Below the pieces are notes generated by a model. It saw only the letters and a list, made by a program, of their open reading frames with translations, was not told the DNA's origin and ran no database searches. DNA of 64,000 nucleotides, taken from Dugong dugon (taxonomy: Eukaryota > Chordata > Mammalia > Sirenia > Dugongidae). The stretch lies in NCBI GenBank assembly GCA_030035585.1, contig CM057477.1:61361447-61425446 (forward strand), written 5' to 3'. A program made the translations under genes and the position numbers. Shown one piece after another: positions 21,256-33,790 of this stretch (its first letter is position 1; each line of letters opens with the position of its first letter).

Positions 21256-22554
21256 GGTAATAGGCACATCTTCTCCCAAATTCATTGCATAAGGTTTAAG
21301 AGAGTATGTGTATATGTATAAACACATACACATATATACACACAAATACGTGAAATGACTAACTTAAACAAATGAAGTTCACCGTATCTTCAAGGAAAAT
21401 GAACATTCTTGCCGAGAGCTATTGTTTCTCTGGGGTCACAAAAAATAAAATGACTGTGATATTTTAAAGATATGTATGCAGTTCAGCCCCCTCTCAGCCC
21501 TGTGATTAATTTATGGATTGTTTTTGTGGTTATTATTGTTGGCTTCTACTTTGATCTTCAAGCTTTTTTTTGGATCCAGATACCATTAATTCAAGGGAGC
21601 AGCCCTATCTTGTTCTTTTCACAAGATACAAATGATTAATTCTATATACCAAACACCAATAAATTGTCAATAAAACACACAGAGATATACCTATTTATTG
21701 ATTTTCTTTAAGTATAAGGAAATGGTAAATTCTACCCATAACTTCCTAAATTAAAGCTAGCTCTAAATAATGAGGACACATTCCCATGACTTGAAGTACT
21801 CAATGAGTTGGGTTTTTTTTTTTTTTTAATATCACATTAGAACACAGTGGTTCTCTTTTCATTCCAAGAAAGTGTAGAAGTCCATGTTGTTCTATGGCCC
21901 ATTGGCCAGATGCCTCAATATTCTCTGCTGGAACACATCTCAGGCAGCCTAAGTCCGGGCCTGACCGAGGAGTAGCAGACAGAAACTGATCCCGGCAAAC
22001 TGACCTTTGATTTACCCTCCCAGTAAGCCCAGAGGAATGTGTTGGGTGGTTACCTCTTACTTGCACCTGGTAAGGAAGAAACTTGAGGCTGGAATCTTCA
22101 CCACAGTAAGGACAAGCTAGAAAGATATAAAGATGCCTGCAGGAATGGCAAAGGGAGCTTCTAGAATGAATGAGAAGGAGCCTTAACCCAATCAGAAACT
22201 AACATTAACAGAAGAGCCTTCACTGGGATTTAATAGCCAGGGAAGCTCCCTCTCTAAGGGGGAAGCTGCTACTGGGCCTCCCATTCTCCGTAGCTCTCTT
22301 CCCGCAGTTAGAGTCATGCCTCTTTTACTTACAGTACGGAGACTAACTGTGCCAGTTACGGTCACCCTGGTGACATCCACATACTGTGAATAGAAATATC
22401 TGACTCTGCTTAAGATACTGGTAACTACAAAAGAACAATTTTTCAGAAGACTTCAGAATGGTCTTAAAACTGTGCTCATATGCTTTAAAAACACGCTTTT
22501 CAAATAAGTGCAAGGGCTGAGAATTTGCATTAAAGGAAATAGGAGTTTCTCCCT
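21256..22554. other. Unique sequence, no gene
   Basis: A CA/TA microsatellite lies at about 21305-21350. Otherwise nothing recognised. Confidence 0.5.
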
Positions 22555-22780
22555 CTAGCCGATCAGCTCTCCCTTTTGAACACTAGTGCACACTGCTGCG
22601 CCCACACCTTTGCTCACAGTTTTTCCCCTGTTGAGTATTGCCCTTCTTTCTCTTCCCTATGCAGCCTTCTTTTTCAGCCCACATCAAGCCCACCTCCTCC
22701 AAGAAACCTTTTAAGATCAATTATTTATGTCTGCTTCCTCTTCCAAAACTCCAGAGTTCCCCGAGGGTGGTATGTCAGGA
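22555..22780 (+). mobile_element. Probable L2 fragment
   Basis: 'cctttgctcacagtttttcc', 'acctcctccaagaaaccttt' and 'ccagagttccccgagggtgg' follow the order of the L2 sense strand, at low similarity. Confidence 0.5.
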
Positions 22781-23159
22781 AATTTAACATGATACATGAA
22801 ACCATTATTTTAATTTTTAATAGTTATATTTATGCCAACCTATGTGAAATTGGTATTTTTGTAGATTAATCAATGATCAAATACTGGCAGTTTCATATAG
22901 TTTAACTTTATATGTGTCAAAAAATGTATCAAAGAATACTACATTTATTTTGCTGATATCGCTTAGGATGAGGCTAAAATGGGTACTTTATTAAATATAT
23001 ATAAGTAAGTGAATGAATAAGTAAACAGCATAGATATGGCAAAAATTGTTTAGATGGTATCTACCATCAACTGCAAAACTGCATTTTGACATCCAGTGAT
23101 CTATATGCCCTTTTGATATTTAACGTCCCATTTTTTTGTCGTTACTTTCTTTGTGTATC
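22781..23159. other. Unique AT-rich sequence
   Basis: Nothing recognised. Confidence 0.5.
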
Positions 23160-23490
23160 TAGGTATTTGTGTTTTCACTCCAACTAGGTTCTCAGACATT
23201 TAGAGGTAGGGACTGATTTGAAATTACAACCTCTTAGCATAATACCAAGGAGCTTTAGTGGTGCAAGGTTAAGTGCTCAGCTGCTAATTGAAAGGTTGGC
23301 AGTTCAAACCCACCAGCGGCTCTGCAGGAGAAAAGATCTGGCAATTTGCTCCTGTAAAGATTACAGCCTAGGAAACCCTATGGGACAGTTCTACTCTGCC
23401 CTATAGGGTCACTATGAGTTGGAATCTACTTGATGGCATACAACAACAGCATAGTACTATGCACACAGCAGACTCATGATAAGGATCTGT
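23160..23490 (+). mobile_element. L2 3' end, split by AfroSINE
   Basis: 'aggttctcagacatttagag' and 'cctcttagcataataccaag' before the SINE, then 'catagtactatgcacacagc' after it, fit the L2 end '...agcatagtgcctggcacatag'. Part of the right flank may be the SINE's target duplication. Confidence 0.55.
23248..23448 (+). mobile_element. AfroSINE, AAC-tailed type
   Basis: 'aggagctttagtggtgcaag', 'ggttggcagttcaaacccac', and tail 'gatggcatacaacaacagc'. Flanks agcataatac (about 23236) and agcatagtac (about 23448) look like a near-perfect target duplication. Confidence 0.94.
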
Positions 23491-24229
23491 CTGGCCACTT
23501 GCATTTCTCACTGGGAAATACCATTTGTCTTCCATCTTGTTCATTCTAAAGCTGGAAACGGTGGTCTATGCAATGTAGTAGGCTGTTCTGGCCAGGAAGT
23601 CTAAGACCTAGAGCAATTTACACAGCATTGCGTATTGGAAGCTCACCTCACCCTAGGAAGTGTTAAGAGGTGTGGTGTGACTTGTTGGACAGAACATGGG
23701 CTGGCCATCTGGAGTCATTCTTTTTAGCAGCATATGTACACACACCTCATTCACTTTCCAATCCCAACTGACAATGCTACCGATCGGTCAGAGAGGAGAG
23801 ACTGTGGAAACCAGCTCCTCCTGTGATAGCCTATTGACATCTGTCGTCTCTGCCCAGCGACCAACCACTACAACCAGCATCAGGTTCTGTTTAATACCAG
23901 CCTTTAAAAAATGAACCTGGGTCTTCTGAAATGTATAATTGGTAATTGGTGATTATGACTCATGTGCTCCAAAAACTAATGTTGCTCATCCAATCTACAT
24001 TTTTCCTTCCTCTTTTAAAAACATATAGGATATTTATATACAGGGAGTATTTTGAAAGCATTCGCAACTTATGTATTTTAATAAAGTGATTAAGAAAAAA
24101 TTCTGTCTGGTAATCAGTCTTTATTTCCATTCATAGAATGATGTGTCTCCAAAATAGTTAGGTCAGTCACTATAGGTTAAAACCAATTAACATTAAAGGA
24201 AAACAACAACAACTTGTAGAAATGTGTGA
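23491..24229. other. Unique sequence, no gene
   Basis: Nothing recognised. Confidence 0.5.
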
Positions 24230-24525
24230 TTAAGGAAGAAGAGAGAAGTTATTTTCATCTAAGGTGTCCGGGAAGCACCACAGAGGAGAGGAATACAAGC
24301 TAAGTCTCGAAGGATAAAAAGAAGACCTCAGTGGGAAGAGAGGGAAGGTGAGTAGCTCAAGCAGGGGATGGCAAACCCAAGTGTGTGAAACTGGGAGCAC
24401 CTGAGGGCACTGGCAGGCCAGAGCTGCCTTTCTCGTCACTACTTTACCTCTGGGTGAACTTATTGAGATTATATCGGTCTCCGTATCTATAAAATGCAAT
24501 GGTAGTTATTATTTTCTAAAACATT
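24230..24525. mobile_element. Probable old L2/MIR fragments
   Basis: 'ctaagtctcgaaggataaaa' and 'gggaagagagggaaggtgag' recall antisense L2. 'ctctgggtgaacttattgag' and 'ctataaaatgcaatggtagt' recall sense MIR. Both are weak. Confidence 0.4.
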
Positions 24526-24579
24526 GCTTTGAGTAAAATGTCAAGGGATTTAAATTGACGCTTCCTCAGTCAAGTATTA

Positions 24580-24795
24580 CGGAGCCCTGGTGGCCCATCG
24601 GTTAAGTGCTCAGCTGGTAATCAAAAGGTCAGTGGTATCAATGGTTTGAACCCAACAGCTGCTCTGTGGGAGAAAGATGTGGCAATTTGCTTCTGGTAAA
24701 GATTTATAGCCTTGGAAACCCAATGAGCAGTTCTACCCCATCCTACAGAATAGCTGTGAGTTGGAATTGACTCACTGGCACCTAACAACAACAAC
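24580..24795 (+). mobile_element. AfroSINE, AAC-tailed type
   Basis: 'cggagccctggtggcccatc', 'ggaattgactcactggcacc', and tail 'taacaacaacaac'. Confidence 0.95.
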
Positions 24796-26115
24796 ATGAC
24801 ACAAGTCAAAATATTTTCCTACATTAACGATGCTAGTTTATCACCTAGGAAACCAAAGTGAGGAAGGGTATGCATCAGTCAATCTAAAAGATAGACTGAA
24901 AAGACTAGGAAAGTCTTGGCAATATAAACATGCATTTACTCACCAACTCCTGAAATATGAAAACTAGGGCTTACTGCTGAAAGCATAGAAGAAATAGATG
25001 GTTTTAGTAGAAAGAAAATAAAGGACATTTTTACCATATAGAAGGCAATCTCAGAATTCATTAACCAAAGAGACCAAAATACACAAATTATCACCTATTT
25101 TAGGAGAGCTTTAAAAAAAAAACTATGGAGAGCAGATTTACAATTGTTTACTTAACCTAGGTTAAGGATGGCAGGAGTCTGCTCACAACCTTCGAGGACA
25201 AGAAAGAATAGTATAACAGCCTTAGTACTGACCAGCTGTCAAAAAGTCAATAACACTGTGAAAATGACAGGACCATCCTGAAGTTCAGAGTAGGGAAGGT
25301 AGAGAACATTAATTCTAATCGGATCTACACCTTTAAATTAGGAAAAACAGTTTAAAAGTCCAGAGAAAAGATAAGTATGATAATGAGCATACACGTATCA
25401 GCTCTAATAAGAAGTATATGTCAAGAGACATTCTGAGAAATAATATTTGATTACACAGCTGTATAATCATAATCCTAGTGAAAGAAAAAGGGGGTGCAAC
25501 TATAGAAATCATTATATTGTTCTAAGGACTTCTCTGATAAATTTTGATTCTAAAAGGACAAGTGTAATACGTGGAAACAGGGACACAAAAGTAAAGATAG
25601 TCACAGAAGTGTGGAAAGAATTCTTAGAAGAATGCCAGAGATGTCTAAATCCAGAAGGACTGGGATAAATATTTTGGAAAAAAAATATCAAAGGCTCTAC
25701 ATGGATAATAAAAAATATTTGAAGAGGAGAAACAAGGAAAAATAGCAACATTTTTGATTAACAGTAAACAACAAAGATGACAGAACTGTTCAGTTCCTAT
25801 TTTGCGTCTTACCCTGCAAGAAAAATAATCTATAAATTAGGAATGGTAGAATAAACAATGTAAACACGGAATTTCAGTTCAGTCCAAGGTGGTGGTGTGA
25901 GTGAGCATGGGGGTAGAGGTGGGCATTCGAGTTAGCATCAGATATTCTCAGGAAATGCAAGTAATGACACCTTACTAGCCTTGTGACATGGGAAAGATAA
26001 AAGGATGATAGTGATCTTCACATATCAGAAGGTAAGTCAATATAGAAGAGGCATTAGACTAGTCAAGTAACACTACAAAGAATGGAATTAGGACCCATGG
26101 GGAGGGATTACAACA
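24796..26115. other. Unique sequence, no gene
   Basis: About 1.3 kb, AT-rich, no recognised family. The frames at 25447-25751 overlap each other and are without domains. Confidence 0.5.
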
Positions 26116-26990
26116 CACATTTCAGATTCATTTATTCTCTTTTTACATTCATTGAGTGAATATTCACTCAGCTCCTACTGTGCTTAGCACCATATTATGT
26201 TCTAGGCAAACAAACATAACACAGTTCTTGCTCTCAAGAAACTCAACAACAAAGATGGGAGGGGCCCAGATAGATACGTCAGTATGTACGCAGGTGTGTA
26301 GACAGATGAGTAAATTAATTAAACCACAAGCTAATATGAAGAACACAGAGGAAGAACCAACTAACTCTACCAGTGGGGAGTGATTTTCAGATTTTCTTGA
26401 AGGATGGATGTTGTTGTTATTAAAAGGGGATTAAAAAGGTGTTTCAGGCATCAATAACTCTGTGAGTAAAGGCGCTTAGCCGTGAAAAGTGGAACCCATG
26501 GTACAGAAAGTGAGTAGTTTTGTTTGGCTGGAGCTCAAGGGGCAAATGGTGAAATGGTGGGGAGTGATGCTGAAAATATAGGCAGAGGACATACTGAGTT
26601 TTATTTCCACAGGCAGTGGGGCTCTAACAGAGTATTTTAAATTGGGAGTGTCATGGAGAAATTTGTGATTTATTAAGGTAATTCTTACTGCCAAGTGGAA
26701 GATAGGCTCCACAGAGAGAAACTCAAGGAGGATAACTTATTTGGAGGCAATTTCTGTAGCCCTGGCAAGACACGAAAAGGACCCCAGATGAGGCAGTGGC
26801 AGTGGAGATGGAGAGAGGGAATAGATTTGAGAGATACTTCCAGAGTTAGAGTAGATAGGACTTGGCTAGCGAATGGATGGTGGAGGTGAGAGGGAGTGAG
26901 CATGATGGGGGAAGAAGCTAATATTCAGCAACTATCCCCAGGTTTCTGGCTCAGGGGACTTGGTGGATGAAAACGGGATTTTCAAGGCAG
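26116..26990 (-). mobile_element. L2, antisense
   Basis: 'tcactcagctcctactgtgc', then 'gagggaatagatttgagaga', 'taggacttggctagcgaatg' and 'ccccaggtttctggctcagg' follow the antisense L2 body in order. The region is decayed and non-coding. The two ORFs on opposite strands over it are shadows. Confidence 0.75.
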
Positions 26991-27140
26991 AAGAACAGTT
27001 CTAGGATTAGTCTAGTTCAGAAGCAGGAAGATGTGTGCTTTCTACAGAGCAATCAAATGCTTCAGTCGTTACTGAATTTACATAACATTCCAGAGCATGT
27101 CTGTCCCCTAATCACAGAGCTAGCAACTGTGCCTGGCACA

Positions 27141-27258
27141 CAGTGGTTCTCAAGTGTGGATGGGCACTGGATTCACCTGGGGAGGTCATCACAGGACATG
27201 TGCCTGGTCCCTGCCCCAGGAGATTTTGATTCAGTGGATCTGATGGGAGGCCCAGACC
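27141..27258 (+). mobile_element. MER5A-like DNA transposon, left part
   Basis: 'cagtggttctcaagtgtgga' terminal inverted repeat start, 'ggattcacctggggaggtca' and 'tgattcagtggatctgatgg' match the non-autonomous hAT-Charlie element MER5A. Confidence 0.85.
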
Positions 27259-27499
27259 TTTTATTTTTTTTAGATTGAGGTGAAATTCACATGATATAAA
27301 ATTAACCATTTTAAAGTGTACAAGTTAGTGTCACTTAGTACACAATGCTCTGCATTCTGTCTTTATGGATTTGCCTATTCTGTATATTTCATTTAAATGG
27401 AATCATACAATATGTGGCCTTTTGTGGCTGGCTTCTTTCACTTAGCGTAATGTTTTTGAAGTTCATACACTTTGTAGCGTGTATGAGAACTTCACTCCC
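27259..27499 (-). mobile_element. Old L1 3' end splitting MER5A
   Basis: A T-rich run followed by 'gaggtgaaattcacatgata' and 'taaaattaaccattttaaag', 'cattctgtctttatggattt' and 'cacttagcgtaatgtttttg' match an ancient L1 (L1MA/L1MB type) 3' end in reverse. Confidence 0.82.
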
Positions 27500-27504
27500 A
27501 GGGA

Positions 27505-27562
27505 TCTTAAAATAGTTCCAAATGAGATTCTAATGTTCATCAAAACTTGACAGCCACTGTAG
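27505..27562 (+). mobile_element. MER5A-like DNA transposon, right part
   Basis: 'aaatgagattctaatgttca' followed by 'aacttgacagccactg' is the diverged right end with the terminal inverted repeat. It completes the element begun at 27141. Confidence 0.7.
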
Positions 27563-27929
27563 CATATGGTCAACAAATATGTATGCTTGATTCATTAACT
27601 AAAAGGAGGGAAAGTTTTCTGAAACTTTTAAGGAAGGAGCTGGTTGGTCTTTTATACTCAACTATGTAGCATTGGGTGGGAAGTTTGCATAGATTGCCTT
27701 TCAGACCCTTCCAATCTTAAGGGTTCATAAATGTGATGACATAATGGTGTTGTTCCTCCCTTCCACTTGCAGACAGAGCACTGGCTGAGCATTCACTGGC
27801 CTGATGTAGCCTTTCTTACATATCTTACAACACTGGTGACTATTCTCTCTTATAGTAACTGCTCTTCAACTGTATAATATTTTCTGAATTTGTAAATACA
27901 TGTTTTTCTCCATTTACTCTTTTTCCAAT

Positions 27930-28050
27930 GCCCGTCTCTCCTACCAGCCTAAAGTTCCATGCAAGCAGGCTTTCTGTTTCTTTTGTTCACAATTGTGTCT
28001 CCAGCACCTAGCAAAGCACAGACATTCAATGAATAAATAAGCAAAGAAAC
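27930..28050 (+). mobile_element. L2 3' end
   Basis: 'tgtctccagcacctagcaaa' and 'ttcaatgaataaataagc' match the sense L2 3' terminus. Confidence 0.6.
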
Positions 28051-29600
28051 AGATTTTTTTTTAAATGAAAACTTTAAGGCCGCATTGCATCATTTTTCAT
28101 ATGCCTACAGAGCTATCCCATGAATACATTACAGTCTCAGAAAATGGTTTCAGAAACAATCAAAAACATACGGCTACAGTCACAGACAAGATATTTTTAG
28201 AGATTTTTTTTAAACCTCTGGGAAACACTTTAGCTTCAAGAATTTTGATGTTACATACATAGGACAATGCCCTACCTTAAATATCAAACAAAAATAGGAC
28301 TACATATCTGAAAGAGTGAAATGGGCACAGGTATTTAACCTGAGAAATATAACTGAAACCCTGTTTTTGTTCCTTATCTAAATCTAAGATGCCTTGACCT
28401 TGAAGATTACCGTAATGAATCAGAAGATTTCATATTGCTTCTATCTTCTTGATCAAGTCCAACAATTAGGTCCAAAACAAATAAAGGAATGAATGAAAGG
28501 ATGAATTAATGAGAAAACAAAAGTGCGTACTAGCAAAAAATTAAAGAAGTAGAAACAAGGGACTAACCCGAAGAGAAAGAAATACTAAAAACCTCTGTAC
28601 TAATTGTGCTTATCAATGTGACCCTATATGTTTGAACAGTTAAACATTTGCTGACAGTGCTTACTACAACATTTAACTTACTGACATTTTTGACACTTGG
28701 GATTGAACATGAATTTTTTTACACAACCATCAAAATGAGAATTCTTCTTTACCTAAAACTTCCCAACCACTTACTACATGCCACCAGTTCTACACACATT
28801 ATCTCAGCGAATTCTCACAAAATAGATGAGACTGTGTTTCAGGAGACTGAAAGTCAGGATGCCCTCAGATGGATTCTTCAAACTGCTATAATGTAAAAAG
28901 TGTTGATTATAATAAAAATCACTGAGGACTGTTCACATAGTAGGATTGTAATCCAGGTGAAAATATAAATTTAAAAAGCATATTTTTATTAAAATATTAA
29001 ATATAAACCTCAACCATCAGAATGATAGAAGAATACTATGTTCTTATTAATGATATAATCTGGTTAACTAAGGAGAAAATAATATTGTCTCAATTGATGC
29101 TATAAAAAACACACTGAAGCCAGTCTTAAGACAATGACATGAAGTGATATGTACTGATATGATGTGCTGAGAAGGACCCATCACTTCCGTGGTCTTCTTG
29201 GCAAAAGTGCATAACCTCAGCGTAATCACGAGAGAACATCAGACAAACGCAAATGAAGGGCACTCTACAAACTAACGAGCCTGTGTTCTTTAAAAAATTT
29301 CAAGGTCATGAAAGATCAAAGACAACTGAGGAATTGTCCTGTTGATTCTGATATTTTTGATGTTTTCACATTCTGAATATCAGTAGTCATTACACAGTAC
29401 TGGAGGTACAAATGTAGGTTTAAGAAGTTGGAATAATTCCATTCTGAATCCAGGATATTAGCTAAAAGATGTTCTCTGAATAAATTCTATGATACGAACT
29501 TGTTTTTATATTTTTTGCAATTTTCCCCTAAAAGTTATGTTCAAAAAGGATTCTCTATTAACTAGCGACTCCAGTAAACTAACGGAGAACTGCTTTACAC
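28051..29600. other. Unique AT-rich sequence with a weak antisense MIR
   Basis: A weak antisense MIR may lie at 28759-28850 ('tctacacacattatctcagc'). Nothing else was recognised. Confidence 0.45.
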
Positions 29601-29612
29601 TAAGCTATATTT

Positions 29613-29810
29613 AAGGAGCCCTGGGGCACAATGGTTAGGCGCTTGATTGCTAACAAAAAGGACAGTGGTTCAAACCCACCAGCGGCTCTACAGGAGAAAA
29701 GACCTGGCGATCTGCTCCCGTGAAGATTACAGCCTAAGAAACCGTATGGGGCAGTTCACTGTCCTGTAGGGTCACTATGGTTGGAATCAACTTAAGGGCA
29801 CACAACAACA
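29613..29810 (+). mobile_element. AfroSINE, ACA-tailed type
   Basis: 'aggagccctggggcacaatg', 'ggacagtggttcaaacccac', and tail 'gcacacaacaaca'. The flanks aagctatattta (29602) and aagctaaattta (29811) agree at 11 of 12 positions, as a target duplication would. Confidence 0.95.
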
Positions 29811-30529
29811 AAGCTAAATTTACGTATGTAGTTTCTTACAAAGGCCGTACGTTTTTTAAAATCAGTATCTCCTTTCAGATTTTTAGAATTATAATGGTTA
29901 CTTCAATTTTCTAAACAGGAAAGGTGGCACACAGGATAAGTAAAACAAAGGGAGTGGGGAGAAGTGAAGCAAGGAGGAAGGGAACATGACTCCCTTAAAA
30001 CCTAGTCATGAACCTGGGAATAATACCACTAGACGCTCAAGGCTAGCAGCCAGCAGCTGTTTCTAAACAGGTTTTAATTTTTAATCCAGTGCAATAGGTC
30101 AGATGCAGCTCTACCACCTGGAGTCCCTGTCTCAGAACCTACCTGCCCAAGGCAATACTGTAGGTCTGAGTAACAGTCCCCTTTGGATGAATGCAATTCT
30201 CAGTCAGCCGGCTCAGCAGGTTCTGATCCCAAAGTCCAGTAATGAAAGTTGAATGTGACCTTACGGTGAGGTGGGGGTTTTCCCCTCATAGGCTTTTAGG
30301 CTTGAGAAAAAACACAGCTAATTGAGGCAGGGGAAAAAAAGACCTACTTTCTAAAGTAGAGGTAGGATAGTGGGGTATCTATGTTTGGAAGGAAATTCTA
30401 ATAAATAAAGATCAGGTTTACTACTTAATTAAAACTGGGTGCCGTGTCAGTCCAAATGTGATGCTTACGATACAAATACTCAGACACCCAAAAGATCCCC
30501 TGGGAAATTAAAGTGCCCATAGTAGGGAA
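29811..30529. other. Unique sequence, no gene
   Basis: Nothing recognised. Confidence 0.5.
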
Positions 30530-30743
30530 CAAGAGTCCTGGTGGTGCAGTGGTTAAAGCACTTGGCTGCTAACCAAAAAGCCAGCGGTCCAAACTCACCA
30601 GCCGCCCCTCAGGAGAAAGATGTGGCAGTCAGCTTCTGTAAAGATTTATAGCCTTGGAAACCCTATGGGGCAGTTCTACTAGGTCCTATGGGGTGGCTGT
30701 GAGTTGGAATCGACTCGACGGCAGTAGGCTTGGGGTTTTTTGG
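30530..30743 (+). mobile_element. AfroSINE, GT-tailed type
   Basis: 'gagtcctggtggtgcagtgg', 'gaatcgactcgacggcagta' and tail 'ggcttggggttttttgg'. Close to consensus, so relatively young. Confidence 0.95.
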
Positions 30744-31967
30744 TATGCATGGAGAATGGAACAGAACAGAGCCCCCAGAGCTTCTGCTCGTGGAGCTAAA
30801 ACAAGCAAAGATGAACTGAGTCTGACTGATCCCAAGCTCTTCACAGACCTCCGATTAGCTGGGTATTACTGCAGGCGGGTCTCAGCTGTCCATGAAAATG
30901 AGAACACGTTTTAAAAGCTGCAACTGAATTTTAAAGTACTCAACATTTCTAGTATTGTTTACCAAGAAAGGTCAACACATGAATGTTTTATTTATGTGCG
31001 GCAAAACCTCAGTCTAAAAGCACTGGGGTTTCCACTTGGCATGTGCTGAAAATGTGTTAAATGCAGAGTTCCAGAGCCACGAATATGATTCTTCAACTCA
31101 GTGAATCCATCATTAAAGGACATCTGCTCTGCCCTCCACCAAGAGATAGGAGACCAGGCTGCTGTGGCTGGGGACCCTGAATGCAGAGGGCACGCTAACG
31201 GCCGGAGCCACTCCCCATATACTATCAATAGCCCCAAATCCACAGCATTCCCACCTCTCTCTCATTCCTTTCTAGCCAATGTGGGGAAAAGGAAAATGTG
31301 GCAATACAGAAATAAAAACTTCAGTCCCAAGCACAAAATCCTCCATTCTTTCGACAGTAAGTATTCCCCTCAGATATCCGCCTCGTGTCCTTTCCATATT
31401 CCAGCTCCATATAAGCATTCACATCAGCCCTCAGTTCTTCTTGCAAGTCAAAAATATAATTTACTGATTTCTTCAAATAAGATTTGTGTTAAAATCATTA
31501 AGTGCCCACACGAATAATTTTTTATTAATGGAACCAGAAATAATACACAATACACACCAATTTTATGACAGCGAGTTATTCACTTTAGAAGGCCAAGAAT
31601 CTCTGCTGTGTAAGTGCAAAATCTTAGAAGTCAGTCTAGTGTTTTAAACATGCTATGGAAAAGCACATTTAATGCCAGGAAAATTCTGATGGGAATACAA
31701 GATTGCTCTAGGAAAAAACACTATTTCTAACAGGTAAATTCCCTGATAAATCCAGAGATTATTCATTTTATATAAATATTTTACACCTGGAAAAATGTTC
31801 TTTTTAAACCACTCCTTCAGTGCATTTTAATTTAGAAATTAAGCTATAGAAGTCAGATTTACACATGACTTTTCCAGTAAACATCTTTTGCATAAAACAA
31901 AGTGAATTTGTGACAAAACTTTTCAGCCCTCTCCAGATGTGGGAACAAATAAGTATCTTTATATGCA
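30744..31967. other. Unique sequence, no gene
   Basis: A 138-codon plus frame (31101-31517) is overlapped by other frames and has no recognisable domain. I treat it as chance. Confidence 0.5.
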
Positions 31968-32173
31968 AGGAGCCCCAGTAGCACAGTGGTTAAGTGTTCG
32001 GCTGCTAACCAAAAGGTTAGTGGTTTGAACCCATCAGCCGCTCCACAGGAGAAAGATATGGCTCACTGTTTCCGTAAAGATTATAGCCTTGGAAACCTTA
32101 TGGGACAGTTCTACCCTGTCCTACAGGGTTGTTGAGTCGGGATCAACTTGACGGCAGTGGGTTTTGTTTTTTT
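31968..32173 (+). mobile_element. AfroSINE, GT-tailed type
   Basis: 'aggagccccagtagcacagt', 'ggatcaacttgacggcagtg' and tail 'ggttttgttttttt'. A short flanking repeat atatgca (31961 and about 32180) may be its target duplication. Confidence 0.95.
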
Positions 32174-32379
32174 ATCCTCATATGCATGGTGATATATGCT
32201 TCATTTTATATAACTCTTTCAGCTTAAAAATAAAAATGTTAAAAATTTAAGTCTTTCGGAACTTTCTTCGGGAAATTTGTATAAGACTATGACTTGTGAA
32301 TTACACTTTTATTTGATAACATTTTCCAAAAGCTCAGAACATTTATATTAAAAGGCTCCACACTGACATAATCTGATTC

Positions 32380-32529
32380 AGTCCCATAAATATATATCCC
32401 AGTGCATGCCATCTACTCTGCTCTGCACAAGTGATCTGAGATGAATCAGGCATAGTCCACAGTCCCTGCCTTCCGGAAGCCCAGACACACAGAGCTGGTA
32501 AGACACACACGCAGATAACTGGCTCTAAC
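32380..32529 (-). mobile_element. L2, antisense, left of AfroSINE
   Basis: 'ccacagtccctgccttccgg' and 'gcccagacacacagagctgg' recall the antisense L2. It continues to the right of the SINE (32763-32945) with 'cgttcaagctgggccttaag'. Confidence 0.6.
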
Positions 32530-32538
32530 GTACTGGGA

Positions 32539-32753
32539 GCAGTCCTTGGGTGGTGCAAACCACTAAGCATTCAACTACTAACTGAAAAGTTGGTCGTTCA
32601 ATTGCACCCAGAGGCACCTAGGAAGAAAGTCCTGGTGATCTACTTCCAAAAGATTACAGCTATTGAAAGCCCTATGGAGCACAGTTCTACTCTGACACAC
32701 ATGGGGTCACCATGGGTTAGAATCGACTCAATGGCAACCTTTTTTTTTTTGGT
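32539..32753 (+). mobile_element. AfroSINE inserted in L2
   Basis: 'gcagtccttgggtggtgcaa', 'cctatggagcacagttctac' and a T-run tail. Exact 9-bp duplication gtactggga at 32530-32538 and 32754-32762. Confidence 0.95.
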
Positions 32754-32945
32754 GTACTGGGATAAATGCTGTACTCCAGTGGTAAAAAAATGCTCTGGCA
32801 GTAGTGAGTGAAGATTCTGGAAGAGCATATGGGAGCAGGGAGAGTAGAGGCTCAGCAGAGGAGATGACGTTCAAGCTGGGCCTTAAGGGATGAGTAGGAT
32901 TATATCAGGCAGAGCAGGGAAAAACAAAACAGCCCAGACATGCCA
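32754..32945 (-). mobile_element. L2, antisense, right of AfroSINE
   Basis: 'tgggataaatgctgtactcc' and 'aagctgggccttaagggatg' continue the antisense L2 interrupted at 32530. Confidence 0.6.
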
Positions 32946-33665
32946 ATTTTTTAAAATTAGACTTTCAGAAGTGTTTTTCTTCAGAAAGATTTAAGTTACA
33001 ATGTCTAATATGAAACAAAAATTATAAACTGAGCAGTTTTTTTTCTGACTACTCTGCCCTTCTTCCAAGCACCCTGGATGTTTAGGGAGTAAATTTAGTA
33101 AGAAGACAATTTAAAGGAACTTGGTCAACACAGAGGAAGTGAGAATGCTTTAATAATGGAAATAAAAATTAGAATTTGTACCATAGGACTGCGAGAGAGG
33201 AGCGCTATTGGCACAGAAATGATAAAAAGTACACTGCAATAATCATACTTTTTCAGTCTGCTTAAAACACACGTTCCAGTAATCTTTTTAAGAAAGAGGG
33301 TCTGTTAAGAAAAAGTCTGCAAAGTGCTGTCTAGTATAGGGTTTGCAGGATTTCACTCTATGCTGGAATCTGTTAGTCAGAAAGGAGGAGGTGAAGAGAA
33401 TCTGATCACTTTCTTTACCGTAGTCACAGTTTTGCTGGGTGAGGATGAAGTCTGGGCTGCAGACCTCATTCTGCGTGAACTGTAGGTTTTCCATAATGTT
33501 GCTCTTCCACCACAGAGGGAAAAGGATGCAGAAAAGCAATGCCCCCCCCGGGCGGATCTGGAAAGGGAATGGAGTTCTGGGTAGTTCCTCATCTTCAGCT
33601 GGGTTCTAGGCAGAGGGCTGGGGGTGACAATGCTTCTAAGCTCCTAAGGAGTCTACTGCTCAAGC
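32946..33665. other. Unique sequence, no gene
   Basis: Two overlapping minus frames (33288-33592) show no domain. Nothing else recognised. Confidence 0.5.
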
Positions 33666-33790
33666 ATTGTTGTTGTTAGCTACCTTCACATCAGCCCCCA
33701 ACTCATGGCAACCCCATGCACAACAGGATTGGACTGTTGTGATCCACAGGGTTTTCACTGGCTGATTTTAGGAAGCAGATCGCTCTAGTA
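33666..33790 (-). mobile_element. Truncated SINE related to the tRNA-Gly-headed type
   Basis: 'ttgttgttgttagctacctt', 'gtgatccacagggttttcac' and 'tggctgattttaggaagcag' match the 3' half of the SINE at 15.96 kb, in the same orientation. The head is missing. Confidence 0.8.

Noticed and set aside
31101..31517. 138-codon plus-strand open frame
   Set aside because: No recognisable domain, overlapped by frames on both strands, and the sequence lacks coding-like periodicity by eye.
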